DNA of 64,000 nucleotides. It comes from Protopterus annectens. Its lineage: Eukaryota > Chordata > Ceratodontiformes > Protopteridae. Positions 54,745-64,000 of the stretch are shown piece after piece. Made by a program: the position numbers and the translations under genes. Each line of letters starts with the position of its first letter. Positions within the stretch are counted from its first letter, which is position 1. The notes below the pieces were generated by a model. That model was not told the origin of the DNA, made no database searches, and saw nothing but the letters and a program-made list of their open reading frames with translations. The stretch is from contig NC_056733.1 in NCBI RefSeq assembly GCF_019279795.1, forward strand, positions 1,997,832,586 through 1,997,896,585, given 5' to 3'.

Positions 54745-55265
54745 AAAAAATCCCCAACAGACGAAGAAACCAGCCACTTGTAAACTTAACGCTCGGATTT
54801 ATTCAAAACACAAAATACAGCGTTTTCGCGTCCTGTATCAGGAAGCTTCATCAGAGATATGGAATAGCGCGAGACAGCGCTTTAAATGACAAATACCAAG
54901 TACGTAAAACGTACTACACTGATTGCCTGTGTTTACAAATAGTATCATTTACATCAGATATAACTCAAACATATCAAAATAAAATGTTAAAATAAATTAA
55001 TACAAGGTATGTATGTTAACACATCCACTGTTGATGGAAAAACAGCGGGCTATTGTACGTGAGCACCCAGGAAACACTAATAAAATAAGTACAGTTACCA
55101 TATAAGGCTAACAGTATATTTTGTTAAAAAACAACTATAAAATATCTCTCTACAAAGAAGATAAACAACTAAGCAATCGCCTAAAAGTTGGTGAAATATA
55201 TTAATAAGCAAAAAACAATTCGCTAATATAATACCTAGAGAAACAAATTCAAAGAATTTTTCTAT
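54745..55265 (-). mobile_element. Penelope-like terminal fragment, possible retrozyme
   Basis: This non-LINE sequence splits the LINE4 reading between ..TTVNH and LHQLDWLELKNLL. It has TTTATTCAAAACACAAAATA followed by CGTTTTCGCGTCCTG and GCTTCATCAG, a pattern like the pseudo-LTR ends of Penelope-like elements. No Penelope RT or GIY-YIG frame is present. The edges are approximate. Confidence 0.5.
54785..54860 (-). ncRNA. Hammerhead-ribozyme-like motif
   Basis: On the minus strand, the CTGATGA box is at 54854-54848, a stem II TCCTG/CAGGA follows, GAAA is at 54827-54824, and stem III pairs AGCGT-type arms (54823-54819 with 54793-54789) around a 25-nt loop, ending in TTA as a possible cleavage triplet. 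The core boxes fit a hammerhead. Stem I is poor, with only about two pairs, so activity is doubtful. Confidence 0.45.
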
Positions 55266-55875
55266 CTTTGACAATAAACATTGTCTTAACCTTCACCAAC
55301 TAGACTGGCTGGAATTAAAAAACCTTCTGATACTTTCCCAACTGACCATCGTTCATAAGATTTTTTACCAACCCAACTACACACCAATACTCAACAACCT
55401 TATAGCATCCTATAGGAATCTTGATTCCTTACGCTCCACTAATAAACTTCTACTCAGTACCACCAAGGCTAACAACTTAGCTGGGGACTCACTGTTCTCA
55501 AATACCATTGGAAAACAATGGAACCTCCTGCCATCTGACCTAACCTCACTTCCATCCCTTTGTCTCTTTAAACAAAGTCTTAAGAAACACCTTAGAACTC
55601 ACTGGCTATGCCCTTGCTGTTACCCAGACTGATCCTCTAGGTTTCTCTGTCATCTCTTGACTTCCTACTTTCCTCCACTCTTTCCTGTCTACTCCTCTGA
55701 ATTAGTAGCACCTACAAGTTATCTCTACCACTTAAGCACCAATTACATATCTTTTCTACTTGGCTATGAATGTACTCTGAAGGTAGTATTCCTGCCATTT
55801 TCTTTATACCTCTTCCTTTTTCTAATGTTACTGTCTAACCCTTTGGAAATAGTAACTGTCTGGAGTAAACTAGAA
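55266..55875 (+). pseudogene. LINE4 reverse transcriptase C-terminus, part b
   Basis: LHQLDWLELKNLLILSQLTIVHKIF, SYRNLDSLRSTNKLLLSTTKAN and IGKQWNLLPSDLTSLPSLCLFKQSLKKHLRTHW form the C-terminal region typical of Jockey-group RT proteins. The frame runs to about 55630. The AT-rich 3' part (55657-55878) has a hydrophobic chance frame. Confidence 0.75.
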
Positions 55876-56074
55876 TAACCAAGGATTTAAATGTATTGTA
55901 ATAATGTCTTGGGGTTCACTACATATTCATACTGTAAAATGATCTGAAGGTGAATGATGCATTTATTATAGTGTGTGACATAGTCTTTCCTAGAATTTAA
56001 ACTGTAATACCTTTTTGTTTATTATAAACATTTTTTGTGTGGTGGTGGTGGTTATTTATATGTGGAGCTTTTCT

Positions 56075-56124
56075 CCCCGGGCCTCTACTGAAAAAGGAAA
56101 TATATCCAGCTGGACCAGCCCGGT
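56075..56124 (+). other. 3' hairpin of LINE4
   Basis: CCCCGGGCCTC and GGACCAGCCCGGTC form a stem a short distance before the (AATA)n tail. A hairpin near the 3' end is a known recognition feature of several LINE clades. The role here is inferred. Confidence 0.5.
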
Positions 56125-56157
56125 CAACAAATGTAAAATAACAATAAATAAATAAAT

Positions 56158-57491
56158 ATTGTTATATCTAGCCAGGCTCTCTGACGGTCTCCAGAGGTGG
56201 GCAATTGGGCCTCTTTTCAGGAGCACTGACAGGGTCTCTCTGAGAAGGAATCTACACCCCTGGTTTTGAGGGTGGCGCCTCCAATTCAAATTTCCCCTCT
56301 ACCCTGGGGGAACTCTCTTCACATGGATCATGGAATGGACCCTGGGATTCCCTGAACCACATCTTTTAACCACTTGTTGGCCCCTGAAAAAGGTTCTTTG
56401 AGGGATCGAAACATGTAGTCCCCACAGCAGACAATGTCTTACCATTTTTTTCACACTTGGGAGTGTCTCTTTCACTTTAGGGTCGAATAACTTCCATCAA
56501 AGGGAGCACTGATTTTGGATGACTGAAGAGCTCCGCAAAGTCACACAGACGCATCCAGGAATTCCTCCTGATGGAAATGCCTGAACCTGCCCCCTGTGAG
56601 GCTCCTTCAGCTGCATGTGAAATACTCCTCTTACAGGAGTTTGAACAGAAGACTGCCTCAGCAGTACTAGTCCCTGAGAAAGATTTTGAAAGCTTCTTGA
56701 TCAAATCCCTTTGTAATCTGGTAAACTGTGCCAAGTAATTTAGGGACCTAAGCAAAAAGGTAACTGATGCGTACACACGCTTTACAAACCTGTCCAACAC
56801 CCTAGATTCCTTGTTAGGGGGATGAAAAGAAGAACTCTGTTCCGCGAATCCTTTCTTGGTGACTGCCGCCATGACCATAACATCCATTGGTACTCCGTTG
56901 TTCCTAATTTCCTTTCCCTTTGGTGGTGCCGGGATCCTATCTGGTCTCTTGGGGATCTGCTCTATAGAATCAGAGTCCTTCCACACCTGCTGAGAGATCA
57001 AATCAATGAGCTCATCAGCAGGTGGAGTCGCCGAGGAAGTAGACGGGCCAGTGCCAAATGCCTCCATGAACACAGACTCCTCTTGAGAAGGGTTGTCGGT
57101 AGACCATCCACTCCTTTGTTTCAGGATCTCTGAAATGTCTCCAAATGAGACTTCATCCAGTGGTGATCTTGAGGACTCTTCCCCTTTATCAAAATCAGTA
57201 TCTTCTGTAACTGAATCCCGAGGGGAGTCCAAGTGCTTCCTCTTGCACTTCCACTTCCTAGGGACTTCTTTGGAGGGATGTTCCAGAGAAGTATCGGTAG
57301 AGGTAATTATTCCCTGTGGGGTCACCCAGAGACTTTGGGCTGGCTGCTCCTGTGGAGCAGAATCTGAAATCTGAAGGCTCACGAAACAAAAACATCTGAG
57401 AACCAGAGGGAAAATCCTAAAAGGGAGGAGCCATCTAATCTACAGAACATACTACCACCTAGAAGGCAGAATGTCCTGGGGAGAAGGAAAA
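56158..57491 (-). pseudogene. DIRS gag-like protein, copy L, C-terminal part
   Basis: A 301-codon frame (56477-57382) contains a Ser/Glu/Asp-rich region, IPKRPDRIPAPPKG, then KESRVLDRFVKRVYASVTFLLRSLN and IRRNSWMRLCDF. These line up with PDRYYRVP, RALDRWGKKVYTSATLAVRALN and RRHAWLKEQSL of families 1 and 2. Sequence down to 56158 probably holds the gag tail and RT start. The frame is open toward 57382, and the N-terminus continues at 63054 beyond K. Confidence 0.75.
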
Positions 57492-57735
57492 AGTACAGTT
57501 GTGTACCTACCATAAATGTAGATGTTCGAGTGTATTCACTGTTGCAGTCATTACACTTGGGTTATCCTGCTGGCAGGTTACCCGCAGTCGGCCAGAATTC
57601 CAAAGTCTAGGTCCGGTGTCGGTTGCTGTCACTTCCTCCCTGACGTCAGAGCGCCAGGGGTATAAAAGATGCAGCCGACACCATTTTATTCAGTTCTTCT
57701 TGCCCCAGATGTCAGGTGCCTCCATATAGGAAGGG
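57492..57735 (+). repeat. 3' ITR of copy K with CRE-like and TATA motifs
   Basis: AGTACAGTTGTGTACC start; TGACGTCA at 57641-57648; TATAAAA at 57661. Nearly identical to the inverse of 62780-63053. Confidence 0.85.
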
Positions 57736-57876
57736 CTAAATAATTATGCCAATAAGAATGCATGCACAACAATAACATTTCCTTCATCTACAAGCAAATA
57801 CACCACAAAGGTTGTATAGGACGGAGAAGTACAGAAAAGTCCCAGCAAAGAAAGGGGGATGGTGGGAGGGTAACCT

Positions 57877-57978
57877 GGACTGCAACAGTGAATACACTCG
57901 AACATCTACATTTATGGTAGGTACACAACTGTACTATGTTCATAGTGTTTCACTGTTGCAGTCATTACACTTGGGTTG
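57877..57978. repeat. ICR of copy K
   Basis: Complements of both ends are joined at 57935/57936 (GTACT|ATGTTC). The left arm contains CACTCGAACATCTAC and the right arm CATAGTGTTTCACTG. Confidence 0.87.
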
Positions 57979-58008
57979 AATCCCAAAGCTGAGGTTGGGT
58001 GGCTGGGT

Positions 58009-59462
58009 CTAAATAAGATTAGGAGAGGTTATAAGGCCCTGCAGAACTGCAGTGGTGAAGCCTGCCCTAGATTTAGAGTAGAGAGGTACGTGGTAGTGCT
58101 TGGTAAAAGTGTGCACTGAACTCCAAGTTGCAGCCTCTAAAATGTCTTTGGTTGGTACTCCTCTGAGGAAGGCTGCTGACGTGGCTGCTGCTCTAGTAGA
58201 ATGTGGCCTAATGGCCTTAGGCATTGATTTGCCAAGTTGTGAATAGCAAAAACGAATGCAGTGGCCTATCCATTTTGAAATAGTCTGCTTTGAGATAGCC
58301 TTTCCTTGTGATCTTGCAGCATATGCCACCAAAAGTTGCTCAGTCTTTCTGAAAGCTTTAGTTCTGTCCAACTAGAAGCGTAGCTGTCTGTATGTCCAAA
58401 GAATGCAGGAGTCTCTCACCCTTATTCTGTGGGTTTGGATAAAAGGTGGGCAAATGAATTGTTTGGTTAAGGGCCACACTGGACACTACCTTAGGCATAA
58501 AAGTTGTTTGTGTCCTCAGAGAAACCCTGTCTTGATGAAAAATGATAAGGCTCCACAGTCATGAGTGCCTGTAACTCTGAGACTCGTCTTGCAGAGGTTA
58601 TTGCTAGGAGCAGAGCTGTTTTCCATGATAAGAACTTTATTTCAGCTGTGTTGGCTAGCTCAAAAGGTGGCAGTGTTAGTTTTTCCAAGACATAATTGAG
58701 ATCCCATGCAGGTATTGGTGCTCTCCTTGGGGGTCTTACGTTTTTGGCCCCTCTGAGGTACTGTCTTGGCAATGGATGTGAAAAAATAGGTGGTTCCGTA
58801 TTGTAATGAGCTGAAATGGCAGAGGCATGAATTTTAACTGATGAAAAAGATAGGCCTTTGTCCAGCATCTCAGTTAGATATTGTAAAATCTGAGGAATAT
58901 TTGGTACAATTGTGTCAATTCCTTGTGCCTGGTTCCAGGCACAAAATCTCTTCCATTTTTCTGCGTAAGATTTTCTGGTACTGGGCCTCCTGGCCTCCAA
59001 AATAACATCCATCACTGCTTTAGAGAGAGTTGTGTTATGAATGCCTACATTATCCACCATGCTGCCAGATTTAGGGTCCTGAGTTGGTTGTGCCAAATCT
59101 GATTGTTTCGTTGAGTCAGTAAATGAGGAATCAGTGGTAATGTCCAGGCTGGGCCTTGAGACAAGCTCTTTACGATTGGATACCAGTGCTGGCGGGGCCA
59201 GTCTGGGGCAATCAGAATCATTTTTGGTTTCTTTTGTCTGACCTTTAGGAATACCTTGGGGAGGAGAGGCAGAGGTGGAAAGGCATACACTGTAAGGTTT
59301 TTCCAGATGAATGATAGAGCATCCACTTTCCATGCTTGCTTGTGATAAGTCCTTGTGCAGAATCTTTGTAGCTGGCAGTTGTGAGGGGAGGCAAATAGAT
59401 CTATGTCCGGCCATCCCCATTTCTTTGTTATCATGCTGAAGACTTGTGGATCCAGTTGCCAC
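58009..59462 (-). pseudogene. DIRS tyrosine recombinase, copy K (two frames)
   Basis: The 323-codon frame (58491-59462) overlaps the MT-like frame in +1, then gives the core-binding half (EARRPSTRKSYAEKWKRF, LTEMLDKGLSFSSVKIH) and the Arg box (TSARRVSEL). One frameshift near 58540 and loss of one stretch near 58375 separate it from 58009-58371, which has SKWIGHCIRF, HSTRAAATSAAFLRG, ATWSSVHTF and Tyr in TKHYHVP. The complete catalytic set is therefore present, making K the least damaged family 1 recombinase together with E. Confidence 0.88.
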
Positions 59463-60920
59463 TCATGGGGATCCATGAGGTTTCTGCTTAGTTCGTCTGC
59501 CAGAGTATTTTTCGTTCCTGGCAGGAATTGGGCTTGCAGGTGTACTTGATAAGTCAATGCTGTGTCCCACAAAGTCATGGCTTGTCTGCAGAGGGGGTAG
59601 GAATGTGTGCCTCCTTGCTTGTTTATGTACCACATGACTGCAGTATTGTCCGTCTTTATCAGTTGTTGTCCTGGAAGAAATAGATCCTTGAAAGCTGTTA
59701 GGGCATTCTGAACAGCCAGCATCTCTTTTTGATTGATATGAAGATGCATTTGGCTTGTGGACCATGTGCTTTGAATACATTTTCCAGCCATGTGTGCCCC
59801 CCCCAGGCATAGTCTGATGCATCTGTTGTTATTGACTGCCTGGCTGTGGGTAGGGAGAATGGCTGTCCCTTGCTGTGGTGACAGGCCTGTGCCCACCATC
59901 AAAATTCCTGTTGCAGGCAAGGAATGAGGGTTACTAATGTTTCCAGGCTATAGCAATGTTAAGTCCAAACACTTTTTAGATACCATTGTAGTTTCCTCAT
60001 ATGCAGTCTGGCATAAGGAATTAGAAGAATGCATGATGCCATGAAACCCAAAGCCTGCAGAATTTTTCTTGCAGATAACTGGGTCTTTGTTGCCAACATT
60101 TTGAAGTAAAAAGTTAGTTGCCTTTGTTTGTCTGGCGTGAGATAAGCCATCTGGGCAGTTGTATTTAAGCCTGCACCCAGGAATATTATCTCTTGAGAGG
60201 GCACTAGTTTTGATTTCTTTTCATTTACTGTGTACCCCAGGCAATTTAGCAATCTTTTTACAAATGATTGCTATTTCAGTAGAATGTCCTTGTTCTCTGC
60301 TTGAATAAGGCAGTCGTCCAAGTAGGGAAATATATGAATTCCTCTTTGTCTGCAGAAAGCAATTACTGGCGTCAGGCATTTTGTGAAGACCCTGGACGCA
60401 GTAGATAAGCCAAAGGGCAGCGCAGAGAATTGGTAGTGTATTGAGCCAGCTATGAATCTGAGATATCTTCTGCAAGATTGTCTGATTGGAACATGCAGGT
60501 ATGCCTCCTTTAGGTCCAAAGTTACGAGCCAAGCCTTGTTGCCCAGCATGGGCAGAAGTTGCTGCAGAGTTAACATTTTGAATTTTGGAACTTCCAGAAA
60601 AGTGTTTAGAATAGACAGGTCCAGTATTGGTCTCCAGGCTTTGTCCTTTCTGGGTACCAAGAAGAGTCTCGACTAAAATCCTTGCCCCTGCTCCTGAAGT
60701 GGTACTTGCTGAATGGCCCCCATGTCCATGAGGGAAGAAACTTGCTTTTGTGCCTCTGCCCATTGGTTGTGGCAGGTCTGGCATGCCTCTTGCCTTTGGC
60801 AGGGTGTGAAAGTGGAACCTGTAGCCGTGAGACACTATATTCAAGACCCATTTGTCCTGTGTAATCATGTGTCAGTTTTGTTGAAAAAGTGCTAGTTTTC
60901 CCCCCTAAGGGAGCTTCCAA
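59045..60920 (-). pseudogene. DIRS RT-RNase H-MT-like polyprotein, copy K
   Basis: RT: 60271-60660 (ILDLSILNTFL, LDLKEAYLHVPI, FSALPFGLST, FPYLDDCLIQ) and thumb 59959-60252. RH and MT are in one 291-codon frame (59045-59920): GGAHMAGKCIQ, KEMLAVQNALTAF, TDNTAVMWYINKQGG, NTLADELSRN, then WPDIDLFASP, AFPPLPLLPKVF and LIAPDWPRQHWYP. Breaks lie near 60665, 60255 and 59940. The RT start lacks an ATG. The +1 frame is open in 60221-60868 and 59463-59822. Confidence 0.88.
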
Positions 60921-60950
60921 AAGGTAAGTGCTTGAAGTGGTAGAGGAAAG

Positions 60951-62733
60951 TCATTGCGACGGTTTCCTATAAGGTTGAGATTTGTCTTCTCCACTTTTGG
61001 AGGTGGGAGCACCCCATTGTTTAGGCTGTATGTGCCTTGGGGCTGGACCCAGCCTCTAGGGGGGGGGTCTGTATCTGCCTCTTTGTGGCCTGTCTGATAC
61101 TGGAAAGGACCAATTTTCTGAAGGCCAGTTTCTGCTAAATCTGGGTGGCTGTACTTGTAAGAAATCTTTAACTCTCTGCACAGATTTCGCTTTATCCTCC
61201 ATTTTCTTCAACACCTCTTCTGCCTTAACACCGAACAAGGTATCATGCTGTAATGGAGCATCTAATAATTTTGCTTTAACATGATCAGGCAGATTCTGTT
61301 CTTTTAACCAAGCATACCTTCTAATCACAGAACCCGTCACAGCGGCCCTACAAGAGGCCTCCAAAGATCAAAACCACATTGCAAAGTATGCTTTCCCACT
61401 TGTTCAGCTGCATGCAATAAATCCTGCATTTCCTTGTTGCCTGGACAGTCAGAATTAGTCATCATTTGTGTTTTAATAGTGACATTAAGTATTGCTGATA
61501 TTTAAGCATATGAAATTGACAATTTAAGGCCCTTACGGCCAAAGTAGCTGAAGTGTAAACTTTTTTCCCCCCATCTGTCCAGTGCCCTTGAATCTCTATC
61601 AGAGGGGACAACGTTTTTTGCAGTGGAAGCCTTGACACCCTTAGGACCCTGGGAAACGGTCTCTGGGTCAGCTGCAGGGTTTTTATATAAAAAATTATGG
61701 GAATCTGGAACCCTGTAGTATCTGTCTGGCTTAACTGGTGCAGGAGGTATGGAGTCTGGAGACAGGCCGGACATCTGAAAAAACATCGTCTACAATGTCC
61801 AGAACAGGGGGAATAGCAAGGGGCCTGTGCTGTGGAAGTAAAAGAAAATCTCTGAACCTTTTCTTAGATTCTGAGTAATCCTGGCTCTCCCAATGGAAAT
61901 GCTCCCTTATGTTATGCAGGGTTTCCCCAAAAGAGTAATCTTCAGGAGAAGCTGAAGGAATAGATTCTTCAGCATCAGAATCCTCATAGGTAGGAAGAGA
62001 GTAGTCTACATCAGAGGAGGAATCAGAGGAAATGGAAACCTGATCTGAAGATTCATATTCAGTCTCTTGCCTAGGCCTCTTATCAGGAAGGGGATGGGAA
62101 CCCCTGATCAAAGTAATAAGGTCTTCGGCCATTTTGAGCATTTTTTTTTTTAGGCATGGAAGTTTGTCCTGGAGAATGCTGTACTTGTTTCTTTGTCTTT
62201 AGAGCTGCTTTAGTCTTTGACTTTGAAGCTGAAGATGGCTTTACATATAACTGTGTTGGTCTGAAAACACCCTCAGAAGCCGATGCCTGCACAGCGGCTC
62301 CGGACCCATCTGAGGGGACTGTTTCCAAGGATCCAATACCCTGAGTTTCCAAAGGCCCAGTCGGCTCCACGTGGGAGTCGGAAGCGGCCTGTGGCTCTGA
62401 GGTAGCGGGTGCCAGGGGCTGCGAAAGTGCCTCACTAAGAACCGACGAGTAGCTTAGCAGAAGCCTAGTCAGTTTTGGACCTCAAATGCCTGTCCTTGTC
62501 TTTATCCTTGCGTTTTTAAGAAACTCCGTTCGTTGGTTGTTCCGATGGCACAGTATAATTAAATCTTCGGCCGAAGTAATGAAAGGCAAAATTGTACCGA
62601 TGCGTTGGTTAAATCCAGCACAAAAACGACAAGCAGCGTTGTGGTCTGGGCCTAGGCAAGGTATACAGTAAAAATGAAAATCCTTATGAGGCATTTGTTT
62701 CCCACAAGAAATACAATTAACTTTTTCTGACAT
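60951..62733 (-). pseudogene. DIRS gag-like protein, copy K
   Basis: ATG at 62733 opens MSEKVNC; stop at 60951; span 1783 nt, identical in length to copy A. The Cys/His cluster has CISC, CIPC and CRFC pairs (62482-62733). The middle has MLKMAEDLITLIRGSHP and an acidic patch EDSDAEESIPSASPEDY (61731-62141), then YYRVPDSHNFLYKNP and DRWGEKS (61502-61786), RRYAWLKEQNLPDHVKAKLL (61056-61364) and a basic tail. A G run at 61061-61067 and a T run near 62143-62152 mark two of the frameshifts. Confidence 0.86.
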
Positions 62734-62779
62734 CGGTCTGGAGCAAGAAAAAAGTTTCCCCAACGGGGTACTTAGCTTT

Positions 62780-63053
62780 AATGAAGACTTCGGATCTGAA
62801 ATTCAATTCTGAAAATCTCAGGAGTCGGCCGACCGGCACTTGCGAACTGCGTTTGCTTCGGGCACCGTGCAGCAAGAAAGACTGAAGAAAATGGCGTCGG
62901 CTGCATCTTTTATACCCCTGGCGCGCTGACGTCAGGGAGGAGGCGACAGCAACCGACGCCAGACCTAGACTTTGGAATTCTGGATGACTGCGGGTAGCAT
63001 GCCAGCAGGATAACCCAAGTGTAATGACTGCAACAGTGAAACACGATGAACAT
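62780..63053 (-). repeat. 5' ITR with promoter, copy K
   Basis: TGACGTCA at 62927-62934 and TATAAAA (plus TTTTATA, 62908-62914), then the gag leader. It ends GATGAACAT at 63053. Confidence 0.85.
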
Positions 63054-64000
63054 CGGTGCTGAGAATGCACATCTCTGGAGCAACTGCTCCCTCCGACCAG
63101 AAGACACTGTACCCGAGGCAGGAGTTGCATTAGAGCTACTGAATGCAGAGACTCCAAGGGGCAGAGACAGCTTCGACAACTTCAGAGTCGACTCTAACCC
63201 CTTGGATCAGACAACAAAGTTTCAGGTCAGAGAACAGTCCAGCTCCAAAACAGTCAGAATCGGCAAGCTCAGAGAAGACACTGGATCAAAAGAAAAAGGC
63301 ATCTTCAAATCCAAAATAGTTTCAGGAGACTCAGATCCGAGGGCTCCAAAACTGAAGGACAAATCAGAAAACGAGCTAGACCTGGTGGGGTTGTTCAAGC
63401 AGAAGTCTCCAAGACCCATTGAGGTAGAAGCTAGGAGAACTCCCATTTGAATTTGTGTTAAAAGAAACGTCATCATTCTGTCCACATCTGCTTCAGTGAA
63501 ACTTTTGGATGAATGGGAAGAGGCAATGGAAGGAGGTCTGCATCTTTCCAGAAAGGGTGATGTGAGCAGAGAGGGAACTGGATCCAGGGAAGACACATAC
63601 TTTCTTTGCAGATGTCTAGATTCTGAATGGGTTGGATCTGAAGAGACAGATCTGGTGTCTGAAGTAGTCAAATCCAAGGGTTTCTGTGCTTGATCCAAAG
63701 TTTTCCGGTTTCTGAGGTCAAATCTGAAGATTGAGAAAAGCTGGGATGCACGAAAGGCCTCTTTTCTTGCCCCCTTTTTCTCATGCTTGAAGGTTTGACC
63801 TCCAGTTAGTGAACCTTTGAAGGCAGACGGAAGAAGGCCTTTGAGGATTAATTTATTTTTTCTATCTATAACAGCACTTAGGTTAAAATCTTTACAAATG
63901 GAGCATGAAGCTTGCAAATGCTCTGGTCCCAAGCAATATACAGAGGCTATAAGAATCTGACAAAGGTATCATGTCCAGATTTGCTTCATTTTAATAAGTA
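63054..64000 (-). pseudogene. DIRS gag-like protein, copy L, N-terminal part
   Basis: The 236-codon frame (63222-63932) and its upstream extension give YCLGPEHLQASCSICKDFNL, matching CLGPEH..CRSCARFN of the gag Cys/His cluster. It then has a Lys-rich and Ser/Thr-rich middle, ending near the K insertion at 63053. The start codon lies at or beyond the window edge. Together with 56158-57491 it forms one interrupted gag. Confidence 0.72.

Larger units (their letters stand above)
54158..56157 (+). mobile_element. Non-LTR LINE4 inserted in copy L
   Basis: This is a 5'-truncated LINE. It opens within RT at GPFLFSLFINDL (54160 on) and ends in (AATA)n at 56142-56157. A hairpin at 56075-56124 (CCGGGC and GCCCGG arms) precedes the tail. 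It is interrupted by a Penelope-like fragment at about 54745-55265. L sequence flanks it on both sides. Confidence 0.78.
57492..63053 (-). mobile_element. DIRS family 1, copy K (full length, 5562 bp)
   Basis: This is a complete element with both ITRs, ICR, YR, RH/MT, RT and gag. It begins AGTACAG after GGAAAA and ends GAACAT before CGGTGC. It lies within the gag of L, which continues on both sides. It is closest to copy A. Frameshifts are few. Confidence 0.93.
50904..64000 (-). mobile_element. DIRS family 3, copy L (divergent, split, runs off window)
   Basis: The parts are 50904-54157, 56158-57491 and 63054-64000. LINE4 (54158-56157) and DIRS K (57492-63053) interrupt it. The structure is 3' ITR, ICR, YR, RH/RT and gag. 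It shares motifs with families 1 and 2 but little DNA identity. The gag N-terminus reaches the window end, so the 5' ITR is outside. All frames are broken. Confidence 0.8.

Noticed and set aside
55657-55878. Hydrophobic 73-codon frame resembling a membrane peptide
   Set aside because: It lies in the AT-rich 3' part of LINE4 and has no start context or homologue I know.
1-64000. Bacterial-type features such as CRISPR arrays, operons or rRNA
   Set aside because: The spliced exon, ITR retrotransposons, LINEs and microsatellites show a eukaryotic genome; no regular spaced repeats were seen.

Overview
The window looks like a piece of a very large, transposon-swollen vertebrate genome, most likely amphibian. 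A salamander is my first guess because DIRS-type retrotransposons make up most of the sequence; a lungfish or another amphibian cannot be excluded from the sequence alone. The only host gene part I can support is one spliced exon of importin alpha-3 (KPNA4) on the minus strand at 43326-43488, with good splice sites. Most of the window is therefore probably KPNA4 intron.

The rest is a layered pile of mobile elements. Tyrosine-recombinase (DIRS-like) retrotransposons dominate, all on the minus strand. A full copy is about 5.5 kb and reads, from its 5' end: inverted terminal repeat (ITR) with a CRE-like site and TATA box; gag with an N-terminal Cys/His cluster; reverse transcriptase (RT, YLDD) with RNase H (RH) and a possible Dam-like methyltransferase (MT) region; tyrosine recombinase (YR) in an overlapping +1 frame; internal complementary region (ICR); and the second ITR. 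I see three families. Family 1: copies A (1-2380), B (2381-6592), E (10240-15786), F (18166-36684, split), H (36685-37723) and K (57492-63053). Family 2: G1 (18699-29499, split), G2 (19978-25449) and decayed N (about 44695-49185). Family 3, divergent: L (50904 to window end, split) plus relics at 37724-42845. Older unassigned relics lie at 6620-9560.

Layout. 1-6592: A inserted in the YR of B. 6593-9960: decayed DIRS relics and a SINE-like unit. 9985-18165: two CR1 LINE copies on the plus strand, the first interrupted by E. 18166-36684: a three-level nest, G2 in G1 in F, with a minus-strand CR1 LINE in the gag of F. 36685-43300: H, very old family-3-like relics, a SINE-like unit and a palindromic MITE. 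43326-43488: KPNA4 exon. 44695-49185: copy N. About 50150-50903: a Gypsy-like LTR end, primer-binding site and gag fragment. 50904-64000: L, interrupted by a LINE (itself holding a Penelope-like/hammerhead-like fragment) and by K.

The nests allow the empty sites to be rebuilt. DIRS copies sit between AA and C with no target duplication, in every end I could examine. Every coding region has frameshifts or stops, so I see no autonomous intact element; the best-preserved frames are in G2, E, K, the YR of F, and the CR1 RT at 34467-35594. Statements on families come from reading shared motifs by eye; no alignment or database search was run.
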